A DNA stretch of 12,025 bases from CAYTSA01 sp964440345 (lineage in GTDB: Bacteria > Desulfobacterota > Desulfovibrionia > Desulfovibrionales > Desulfovibrionaceae), in assembly GCA_964440345.1 (NCBI GenBank), contig CAYTSA010000105.1, positions 1-12,025 on the forward strand, given 5' to 3'. A program made the translations under genes and the position numbers. The notes under the pieces were generated by a model. It ran no database searches. It was not told the origin of the DNA and saw only the letters and a program-made list of their open reading frames with translations. Below, piece after piece: positions 1-5,637 of the stretch; the first letter of the stretch is position 1, and the number at the start of each line of letters is the position of its first letter.

Positions 1-497
1 CTGGCCTTGTTCTGGCGCTCGTTGGCGCGCTCCAGCTCCCGCTCCAGGTCGGCCAGTCGGCGGATATCCGCCCGGTTGGAGGCGCCGACAAGGTGCGAGA
101 GCATGTGCACGTCGCCAAAGACTTTCTCGCGCAGGTTTCCAGGAGTGGCGGGATGGGTCATGATGGCCCAGTAGGGGCCCGGTATGTCGCCTTTCTGTCT
201 GGCGTCCGTCCAGAATTGGGCCAGGGCTGCGTCGCTGCAGGTCTGGGCCGCGGCGGCGTTGCAGCGCCGCAAAGCCGCCGCGAACTTCTTGTCCAGGGCC
301 TTGTTCACAGCCTTGGCCTCGACCCCGTTCTCTTCTTTGCACTTGGCCACAAAAGCCGCGTGCACGGTGAATTCGCTGGCGCCAGGGTCCAGAGTCATCC
401 TGGTCTGCCGGGCCAGCTTGCGCAGCTCTTTCAGGCTCAGGCACGTGCCCACTACAGAGCACTGCAAGTCACCGAGTTCCCATATTTTATACCTCAT
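1..497 (-). CDS. DUF2325-like protein, N-terminal part (runs off window)
   Basis: The reading frame opens at the ATG complementary to 495-497 and continues without a stop to base 1, giving 165 codons of a longer protein. The start is supported by an AGGAG seven bases upstream. The protein begins MRYKIWELGDLQCSVVGTCL, carries Cys residues at 13, 19, 53, 79 and 87, then a stretch with GPYWAIMTHP (about 107-116) and FGDVHMLSHLVGASNRADIR (127-146). From about 146 it turns into a charged, Glu/Arg-rich helix that looks like the start of a coiled coil. This order (N-terminal domain with an HMLSHL motif, then coiled coil) resembles proteins of sulfate reducers that end in a DUF2325 domain, but that C-terminal domain lies outside the window, so the family call is from memory of the N-terminal pattern. 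Function unknown. It has no obvious functional link to the iron locus upstream and is separated from it by 378 bp. Confidence 0.62.
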   Translation of the reverse strand, partial: MRYKIWELGDLQCSVVGTCLSLKELRKLARQTRMTLDPGASEFTVHAAFVAKCKEENGVEAKAVNKALDKKFAAALRRCNAAAAQTCSDAALAQFWTDARQKGDIPGPYWAIMTHPATPGNLREKVFGDVHMLSHLVGASNRADIRRLADLERELERANERQNKA

Positions 498-809
498 GGT
501 CAGTCTCCTGTATTGCCAGCGGCTGATTGAGGGTTGCCTCCGCCCATGAAAGGGCCGGGCGGCTTTGTGAGCCGGGGCGGGGCGAAATCGGGCCGCCGCC
601 CCAGCCCATAAGCCAGGGGGAGGTGAATTCCTTATGTGCGGCAGGTCGGCGCAGGACCCCATTCCTCTTTGTTGCCGCCCCCGGCGTCGTTGCCATTGAT
701 GCTGTCCCGGGGGCGGCGGTTACGAGGAGGTTGTCCAGTGCGCAACAATCGGGAAAATATGTGTATGGCCTGAGCATTGCTTTTTGCTTTCAATTGAGCC
801 TTGATGTTT
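498..809. other. Gene-free stretch with GC-rich inverted repeats
   Basis: No frame here has both a ribosome-binding site and protein-like composition. The stretch is the upstream region of the DUF2325-like gene and the downstream region of the DUF4198 gene. It holds a 7-bp inverted repeat (574-580 with 596-602) and an 11-bp one (674-684 with 707-717). I could not identify a convincing promoter for the DUF2325-like gene or a known riboswitch class. Confidence 0.5.
674..717. repeat. 11-bp perfect inverted repeat, GC-rich
   Basis: GCCGCCCCCGG at 674-684 is the exact reverse complement of CCGGGGGCGGC at 707-717, with a 22-base loop. No T-run follows on either strand, so it is not a classical intrinsic terminator. 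Its right arm shares the nonamer GGGGGCGGC with the left arm of the hairpin at 810-842, so the two could also pair with each other. Confidence 0.6.
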
Positions 810-842
810 GCGGGGGCGGCCAGGGTTGGCGGCCGCCCCCGC
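810..842 (-). terminator. Strong hairpin after the DUF4198 gene
   Basis: GCGGGGGCGGCC at 810-821 pairs perfectly with GGCCGCCCCCGC at 831-842 around a 9-base loop. It begins 34 bases past the stop codon of the leftward DUF4198 gene, the usual place for a terminator. There is no run of U after the stem on the minus strand, so it may act as a pausing or 3'-end stabilising structure rather than a full intrinsic terminator. Confidence 0.5.
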
Positions 843-875
843 GCGAGGCGTGTTTGGAGGTGGATTACGGGTAAT

Positions 876-1670
876 TTATTTCATGTCCACGGCTTTGACC
901 CAGATGACCGCGTCCTGGGAGAGTTCCTTGCCCTTGTACTCCTTGTCCGGGCCGGAGCCCAAGGCGCAGAAGCCCCACCAGCCGGCCTTTGGGATGCCGA
1001 AAACAAACTGGCCGTTGGCGTCGGCTTTGACGCCCATGGTCACAAAGGCGTCCTGGGGCGCTTCGGCCAGCCCTTCTTTCTGGAATTCGTTTTTGCCTTC
1101 CACGGGCGGGTGGTTCATGTACTCCACTTCGATTTCTGCGTTAGGCACAGGTTTGCCGTCAGCCATGACCACGCCGCGGAACACGTTGCCGGTCCACAGG
1201 GCGTAGGGTTTGTCCAGGGGCATGATTTCTGTGGCCAGGCCGGCAGGCTGGTCCCAGTCTGTGGGCAGGCCGGCGTTGTTGATGACGACCTTGGTCAGCT
1301 GTTGAATGTAGATGCCTTCTTCGGTTTCCAGGTAAGGTTCCGGGACCAGGCAAAAGACGTAGTCGCCCATGCGCCGGGCCTTGACCTGGGCTTCCCAGGC
1401 CTTGCCGGAGTTGGTCAGGCTGGTCCAGGTGATGGGCTTGAGGGCGCCTGTCAGGTCTGTTTTTTCGCCCTTGTGTATCATGTAGAAATCGATTGGTTTG
1501 CCCATGTCCATGGTATGACCGGCTTCAAAGGGGTGGGTGAAGACCATTTTCAGGTCCAGAGTTCCGCCCTTTTCCAGGGCGGCGTCCGGGGTGTAGATGG
1601 TCTGGAAATGGGCCAGGGCCGGAGCGCTCAGGGCGCAGACAAGCAATGCGGCAAACAGGGTGCGGATCAT
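876..1670 (-). CDS. DUF4198-family secreted protein, Fur-controlled
   Basis: 264 residues. A classical signal peptide (1-20) ends in ALA, so the mature protein would start with His21 (HFQTIYTP). The DUF4198 family (COG5266, once called CbiK/NikK-like periplasmic components) typically has this form: a secreted protein with a His at or near the mature N-terminus, a first beta domain, and a C-terminal carboxypeptidase-regulatory-like beta domain, here from about 162 (GNVFRGVVMADGKPVPNAEI). Other candidate metal ligands are H46, H52, M54, M56 and H66. GGAGG sits nine bases before the ATG. It is the last gene of the iron cluster but has its own predicted promoter and Fur-box-like site (1713-1741), so it is probably iron-repressed. 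A role in periplasmic metal capture beside FeoB is inference. The family call is fairly firm; the metal is unknown. Confidence 0.8.
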   Translation of the reverse strand: MIRTLFAALLVCALSAPALAHFQTIYTPDAALEKGGTLDLKMVFTHPFEAGHTMDMGKPIDFYMIHKGEKTDLTGALKPITWTSLTNSGKAWEAQVKARRMGDYVFCLVPEPYLETEEGIYIQQLTKVVINNAGLPTDWDQPAGLATEIMPLDKPYALWTGNVFRGVVMADGKPVPNAEIEVEYMNHPPVEGKNEFQKEGLAEAPQDAFVTMGVKADANGQFVFGIPKAGWWGFCALGSGPDKEYKGKELSQDAVIWVKAVDMK

Positions 1671-1712
1671 GATGTTCTTCCTCCGGAGTGTGGTTTTCTA
1701 CGGTTTTGTGAT

Positions 1713-1741
1713 GTTGAATGTCATTCTCATTAAAACGCCAA
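1713..1741 (-). promoter_or_regulatory. Predicted promoter of the DUF4198 gene
   Basis: On the minus strand TTGGCG (1741-1736), a 17-base spacer and TTCAAC (1718-1713) form a weak sigma70-type promoter. The start of transcription would fall near 1706, about 36 bases before the ATG. The Fur-box-like site overlaps the -10 and the spacer exactly as at the feoB promoter, and this shared layout is the main support. Confidence 0.5.
1714..1730 (-). promoter_or_regulatory. Fur-box-like operator upstream of the DUF4198 gene
   Basis: The minus strand reads ATGAGAATGACATTCAA. This agrees with the sites before feoA and feoB at all but a few positions and resembles the tandem NATWAT-type hexamers of Fur boxes. 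It contains the interrupted palindrome GAATG-N-CATTC. Confidence 0.68.
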
Positions 1742-1756
1742 AAATATACGACGCGC

Positions 1757-2074
1757 CTATTCCAATATGTCCGAGCCAGCCACGTTGATCTCATGGCCTT
1801 CGCCGGCGTCAAACTGTACGGTGTAGTCACCCGAGGGCTTTTCAAAGGTGATTTCGCTGAATTCGTCCAGCGTGGTTTCCTGCAGCACGTTGCCCTTGCC
1901 GTCCATGATGTGCACGGCCACGCCCGAGGCCGAGGAGCCGTCGGAAAAGCCGCCTTCGCAGGTGACCGTGCCGTCGCCGTTGTCAAAGCAGGAAAAGAGC
2001 GGCGTATGGGCCAGGGCAAGGTTGGATGTAAGCAGCAGGGTTGCCAGGGAAGCAGTGGCGATAAATAAACGCAT
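1757..2074 (-). CDS. Small secreted protein co-transcribed with feoB
   Basis: 105 residues from the ATG at 2074. The open frame extends further upstream, but this start has a strong AAAGGAGA that overlaps the feoB stop codon, and it gives a clean signal peptide (1-22, ending ALA). The mature protein would begin HTPLFSCFDNGDGTVTCEGG, with a histidine as first residue and a Cys pair (C29, C39) that could form a disulfide. The rest (GVAVHIMDGKGNVLQ, GDYTVQFDAGEGHEINVAG) looks like a small beta-sandwich of the kind seen in transthyretin-like or carboxypeptidase-regulatory domains. I do not recognise a named family. Its stop is followed after 15 bases by the promoter of the DUF4198 gene. Position behind feoB suggests a periplasmic accessory of ferrous-iron uptake, which is inference. 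Confidence 0.85.
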   Translation of the reverse strand: MRLFIATASLATLLLTSNLALAHTPLFSCFDNGDGTVTCEGGFSDGSSASGVAVHIMDGKGNVLQETTLDEFSEITFEKPSGDYTVQFDAGEGHEINVAGSDILE

Positions 2075-2085
2075 GGGAATCTCCT

Positions 2086-4608
2086 TTAGCGAGTGTCTGA
2101 TGGTTGAGGTTTTACAAGGCCCAGGGTTACAGTGGCCGCCAAAGCCAGTCCATAATACCAGACCATGGCATCTATTCCTGTCAGGCCCAGTGCTGTGCCT
2201 CCGGTGAAGACGAGGGCGGCCACGGTTGCGCCCAGGCCCATCATGTAGACCAGGGAAAAGGCCATCCATTTCCAGGAGCCGGACTGCACCTTGACCACCA
2301 TGGTCGCGGCCATGCAGGGCGGGTACAGCGCCATGAAGAGCATAAGCGCCAGGGCGTGCAGCGGCGTGAAGCCTTCTTCCTGCTCGTCCATACGCGCTTC
2401 AAGAGCCTTGGCCCCGCCCTGGGCCGGACCGTCGGTCTGTTCAAGGGCTTCGGCTTCATCTGCGTCCGGATTCTCTTCGGGCTGATACAGCGCCCCCAGC
2501 GTGGCCACAGTGTTTTCCTTGGCCGCCAGGGCCGCCAGCAGGGCCACATTCACCTTCCAGTTGAAGCCGGCGTACTGGGTCACGGGCTCCATCCAGCGGC
2601 CCAGACTGCCCAGAAAACTGTTGTTGATGGTTTCGTCCTTCACTGTTTTGCGCAGGGTCAGCCTTTCGCGGCGCAGATCCTTATAGGCCCGGGCCACTTG
2701 GCGTCCTTCCTTGCCCTGGCGCTTGACCACGCTGAAGAAGACGGGGTTGCGCTCCTGAAACGCGACGTCGATGGATTCGGCCTTGGCCTTGTCAGTTACG
2801 CCCATGCGGGCGTTCTTGTAGTCTTCGGCGTAGGCGAAGAGCGCGTTGACCTCTTCCTTGCTGTCCAGGGCCTGGGCATAGTCCGGATACTTGGCCGTGG
2901 TCTTGTAGAACTTTTCGCGCGCGGCGTCGGCCCTGGTCTGTAGTTCGTCCATGCGCTGGTCGGACAGGCCGGGGAACTGCATGAGCACGAAAAGTATGAC
3001 CGCCACCGCAGCCACCACGGTTGTTATCTTCTTTACGTACAACCAAACCCGTTCTACGGCCCGGCGAACGATGTTGCCTATGGTGGGCGTGTGGTAAGGC
3101 GGCATTTCCAGGATGAAGGGCGCGGACTCCTTGTCCTTGAGCACTGTCAGGTTCAGCAGCTTTGCGGTAATAAGGCCCATGAGCACCGTGATGGTGGCGA
3201 TGAAGAACATGGCCTGACCCTTGTAAGCCGTGAAGTATATCCCAATGAGCAGCACGTAGAGTGGAACCTTGGCCAGACAGTTCATCATGGGTACAGTGAG
3301 GATGGTGGCCAATCGCGCCCGCTCGTCCGGTACGGCCCGACAGGCCATGATTCCCGGCACGGCGCAGCCTCCCACATACACTCCGCCCAGCACCAGGGGC
3401 AGGGTGGACTGCCCGTGCAGGCCGTAGCGCCGGAAAAAGGCGTCCAGTAAAAAGGCCATGCGCGGCATGTAGCCCAAGTCTTCCAGAAAGGCGATGTATG
3501 CAAAAAGAATGAGGAAGATGGGCACATAGTTGAGCAGCGCATTGACCGAGTCCACCAGCCAAAGCACCAGCGAGCGCAGCATCGGGTCGCTCACAAACCC
3601 TTCGGCCGGCAATACGCCGGCAATGGTTTCCCGCGCCCAGGCCAGGGCCGGCCAGGTGTAGACGGTAAGGGTGTAGCCCACCTCGATGGAAAGGTAGTAC
3701 ATCAGGTACATGACGGCGAAGAGGATGGGATAGCCCCATATTCTATGGCAGATAACAGCGTCCGCTTTGTCTGAAAAGGTGGCGCCGCCTTCGTCCGGGG
3801 AATGGACGCACTCGTCGGCTATGGCTGCGGCGGCTTCGTAGCGCCGGCGTTCTATGAAAGAGTCAGCGGTCTCGTTGTGTTCCTTGGCGAATGCAGCGCG
3901 CAAGGCGTCGGCCAGTTCGAGTATTGCGCCAGTTTCGCCTGAGGGCTTGGCCAGTGTTTCGCGAATGACTGTGTCGTCCTCCAGCAGCTTGACCGCCACC
4001 CAGCGCCGCGGGGCGGAGAGGGCCGGCGCTTCTTCCAGCTTGTGCTCCAGCCGGGAGATGGAGTGTTCCAGCGATCCGTAGTCCAGCCGCAATGCGTCAG
4101 GCGCAAGCTTCTCTTGCAGTACGTTGGCCAGGGCCTGCTTCAGCTCATTCTTGCCGCCGCCCTTGCGGCCCACAGTTGGGACCACCGGCGCGCCCAGCTT
4201 CTGCGACAAGGCGTCCACGTCTATGGTCTGGTTGCGGGACTCGGCCACATCCATCATGTTCAGGGCCACCACTACAGGCGCGCCCATCTCCAGCAGCTGA
4301 AAGGTCAAAAAGAGATGCCGCTTCAGGTTCGAGGCGTCAGCCACGTTGAGGACCGCGGCCGGGTTCTCGGTGAGGATGAAATCGCGGGCCACGCGCTCTT
4401 CCAGGGAGTAGGACGTCAGGCTGTAGGTTCCGGGCAGGTCCACAAGCTCAACGCTGTTCCTGTTCAGGCTGAATGCGCCGACCTTTTTCTCCACAGTGAC
4501 GCCGGGATAGTTGGCCACATGCTGCCGGGCGCCGGTGAGCATGTTAAAGACCGTGGACTTGCCGGCGTTTGGCTGCCCGGCCAGGGCTATGAGAAGTTTT
4601 TGCGGCAT
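2086..4608 (-). CDS. feoB: Ferrous iron transport protein B
   Basis: 840 residues, the inner-membrane Fe(II) transporter with a cytosolic GTPase domain. G motifs are all present: G1 GQPNAGKST (11-19), G2 Thr38 in GVTVE, G3 DLPG (57-60), G4 NMMD (117-120). The GDI-like helical region spans about 180-285. Membrane segments begin near 290. The first gate motif is GCAVPGIMACR (414-424), and AAKENTVATLG (695-705) and YPPCMAATMVVK (762-773) match the second half of the pore. A charged insert of roughly 120 residues (about 545-665) and an acidic linker (709-745) make it longer than the E. coli type. No FeoC gene is nearby. The ATG at 4608 has only a weak AAGAGA ahead of it. The gene has its own promoter and Fur-box-like site, separate from feoA, and its stop overlaps the ribosome-binding site of the next gene. 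Confidence 0.97.
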   Translation of the reverse strand: MPQKLLIALAGQPNAGKSTVFNMLTGARQHVANYPGVTVEKKVGAFSLNRNSVELVDLPGTYSLTSYSLEERVARDFILTENPAAVLNVADASNLKRHLFLTFQLLEMGAPVVVALNMMDVAESRNQTIDVDALSQKLGAPVVPTVGRKGGGKNELKQALANVLQEKLAPDALRLDYGSLEHSISRLEHKLEEAPALSAPRRWVAVKLLEDDTVIRETLAKPSGETGAILELADALRAAFAKEHNETADSFIERRRYEAAAAIADECVHSPDEGGATFSDKADAVICHRIWGYPILFAVMYLMYYLSIEVGYTLTVYTWPALAWARETIAGVLPAEGFVSDPMLRSLVLWLVDSVNALLNYVPIFLILFAYIAFLEDLGYMPRMAFLLDAFFRRYGLHGQSTLPLVLGGVYVGGCAVPGIMACRAVPDERARLATILTVPMMNCLAKVPLYVLLIGIYFTAYKGQAMFFIATITVLMGLITAKLLNLTVLKDKESAPFILEMPPYHTPTIGNIVRRAVERVWLYVKKITTVVAAVAVILFVLMQFPGLSDQRMDELQTRADAAREKFYKTTAKYPDYAQALDSKEEVNALFAYAEDYKNARMGVTDKAKAESIDVAFQERNPVFFSVVKRQGKEGRQVARAYKDLRRERLTLRKTVKDETINNSFLGSLGRWMEPVTQYAGFNWKVNVALLAALAAKENTVATLGALYQPEENPDADEAEALEQTDGPAQGGAKALEARMDEQEEGFTPLHALALMLFMALYPPCMAATMVVKVQSGSWKWMAFSLVYMMGLGATVAALVFTGGTALGLTGIDAMVWYYGLALAATVTLGLVKPQPSDTR

Positions 4609-4732
4609 AGCTGTCTCTTTTCCGGGAAGGGCCGGGAGAAAGTCCTTTTGAAAAGGGTTAGTTCCCAGGAGCCTGTTTCTCAGAATTTTTTGATGCGTTA
4701 GGGTGCATTGCGTGTCTGAGTGAATTTATAAA

Positions 4733-4761
4733 ATTGAAATTCATTCTCAATCTAATGACAA
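4733..4761 (-). promoter_or_regulatory. Predicted feoB promoter
   Basis: On the minus strand TTGTCA (4761-4756), a 17-base spacer and TTCAAT (4738-4733) form a sigma70-type promoter. Transcription would start near 4726, leaving a leader of about 118 bases before feoB. An alternative -10 in the TATAAAT just downstream is possible. Confidence 0.55.
4734..4750 (-). promoter_or_regulatory. Fur-box-like operator of feoB
   Basis: The minus strand reads TTGAGAATGAATTTCAA, a near-palindrome that differs from the feoA site at two positions. It covers the -10 and most of the spacer of the predicted promoter, the expected place for iron-dependent repression by Fur. Confidence 0.75.
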
Positions 4762-4762
4762 T

Positions 4763-4793
4763 AAAAAGACGCCGAACAGCAAGGACCCGGCGT
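4763..4793 (-). terminator. Intrinsic terminator between feoA and feoB
   Basis: On the minus strand ACGCCG (4793-4788) pairs with CGGCGT (4774-4769) around a 13-base loop. One base after the stem comes TTTTT (4767-4763). It begins 10 bases after the feoA stop and directly precedes the feoB promoter, so feoA is probably a separate transcript. Confidence 0.75.
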
Positions 4794-4802
4794 TACGAAT
4801 AT

Positions 4803-5099
4803 TCAGTTAAGTTGCTGCACGAGCACTTTGCCGGCCACGCCGCGTTCCACCATGAGACGGCTTTCACCCACGGAAAGCAGCAGGGGGCCGAAGCCCGGGT
4901 TGGCCACCACCCGCAGCCGGGAGCCCGGAATGAGGCCCAAAGACGCCAGCCGGCAGCGGGCTTTGCAGCCAGCCTGCACGCCGCAGACCTCGGCAGTGGA
5001 GCCCGGCTTCAGGCTGGCCAGGCAGCCGTTCCCGTTTCCGTCCGCCAGTGCGGCGAGTGTGTCCGCTTGGCCTTGTCTGCGTCGGTTCATGAAGCGCAT
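4803..5099 (-). CDS. feoA: Ferrous iron transport protein A
   Basis: 98 residues, small cytosolic SH3-like protein that assists FeoB. The FeoA domain runs from about residue 27 to the end: LASLKPGSTAEV, then CRLASLGLIPGSRLRVV and LLLSVGESRLMVERGVAGKV, the usual beta-barrel pattern with a leader helix containing LGLIPG. The start at 5099 is chosen because AGGAGA stands five bases ahead. The open frame extends 17 codons further to 5150, but those codons (MILKMKFKNKNTAQENP) overlap the Fur-box-like operator and have no ribosome-binding site. The N-terminal 25 residues are Arg-rich and not part of the domain. Cys52, Cys57 and Cys61 or nearby lie within the domain, which is unusual but not diagnostic. 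Confidence 0.93.
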   Translation of the reverse strand: MRFMNRRRQGQADTLAALADGNGNGCLASLKPGSTAEVCGVQAGCKARCRLASLGLIPGSRLRVVANPGFGPLLLSVGESRLMVERGVAGKVLVQQLN

Positions 5100-5127
5100 G
5101 GGGTTCTCCTGTGCTGTGTTTTTGTTT

Positions 5128-5144
5128 TTGAATTTCATTTTCAA
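5128..5144 (-). promoter_or_regulatory. Fur-box-like operator of feoA
   Basis: The minus strand reads TTGAAAATGAAATTCAA, the best palindrome of the three sites. It lies just downstream of the predicted transcription start of feoA, with a further AT-rich half-site (TAATGATTT) directly upstream. Confidence 0.75.
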
Positions 5145-5158
5145 AATCATTAAGGAGC

Positions 5159-5187
5159 TTCTACCCGCCGCCAGGGGGGAATGTCAA
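5159..5187 (-). promoter_or_regulatory. Predicted feoA promoter with AT-rich upstream element
   Basis: On the minus strand a perfect TTGACA (5187-5182), a 17-base spacer and GTAGAA (5164-5159) form the promoter. Directly upstream, 5191-5211 is an AT tract with eight As flanked by GTTTC and GAAAC, which could serve as an UP element. Transcription would start near 5152 and the leader would be about 52 bases. Confidence 0.55.
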
Positions 5188-5211
5188 GCAGTTTCCAAAA
5201 AAAATTGAAAC

Positions 5212-5637
5212 CCCTACAGCAGTAACATTTGAGACGGTTGCGGGGAGGACTGGAAGCGGGCCCAAATCCGCCGCTTGACAGACCAGGCCGGGCAACCCGG
5301 CTACAGGTCAGGGAGGAGTTGCCTCAGGTCAATACACGCGCGATATGGTACATCAATAGGTCATAGCGCAGGGGCGGCCATTGCGCTCGCCCGCCCCAAT
5401 GCTCTTCTTGATGCTCCATTGAGCATGGCGGCGGCGCCCCGTTGGTGATAGATTTGTGCTTGCAAACGCATTGTATCTGTTTGCTTCGCCGCAGCATTTG
5501 TCCTTCGCGCGGTGTTCGCTGCTCTGCGAAAATGCAGTGACCGTCATTTTTTCTGTGCCCTGTTCTCATACTTGGCTTGTTTTTTTCTTCGTGTTATCCC
5601 CTAGGCGATTACATCATACAACTCAGGAGAATAATTT
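5212..5637. other. Divergent intergenic region between feoA and ald
   Basis: No convincing gene. The short open frames here lack ribosome-binding sites and have shuffled composition. It contains a TTGACA with a palindrome behind it (5275-5303), two direct repeats CAGGTCA (5304-5310 and 5325-5331, spaced 21 bp), two overlapping inverted repeats (5365-5397) and a 6-bp hairpin with loop CATT (5411-5426). The end forms the leader of ald. A weak TTGGCT-17-TATCCC pair at 5572-5600 could be the nearer ald promoter. Confidence 0.5.
5275..5303 (+). promoter_or_regulatory. Candidate promoter with a palindrome in its spacer
   Basis: A perfect TTGACA (5275-5280) is followed by the palindrome GCCGGG-CAA-CCCGGC (5287-5301), itself bracketed by GACC (5281-5284) and GGTC (5306-5309). 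Possible -10 boxes (GGCTAC or GCTACA, spacer 18-19) are poor. A long spacer carrying a dyad is typical of MerR-type promoters, but no such regulator is present here, so the call is tentative. Confidence 0.3.

Noticed and set aside
487..777. 96-codon minus-strand frame between the DUF4198 and DUF2325-like genes
   Set aside because: No ribosome-binding site, overlaps the real start at 497, and crosses the GC hairpins.
801..1733. 310-codon frame on the plus strand
   Set aside because: It lies opposite the DUF4198 gene, has no ribosome-binding site, and has skewed His/Val/Gly-rich composition typical of an antisense shadow in GC-rich DNA. The minus-strand frame has a signal peptide and family features.
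2104..2943. 279-codon plus-strand frame
   Set aside because: Antisense of feoB, which is unmistakable.
5287..5301. Palindrome as a terminator
   Set aside because: The stem is short with a three-base loop, has no T-run on either strand, and is not downstream of any gene end.
5324..5569. 81-codon minus-strand frame in the feoA-ald intergenic region
   Set aside because: No ribosome-binding site and no recognisable features; overlaps inverted repeats.
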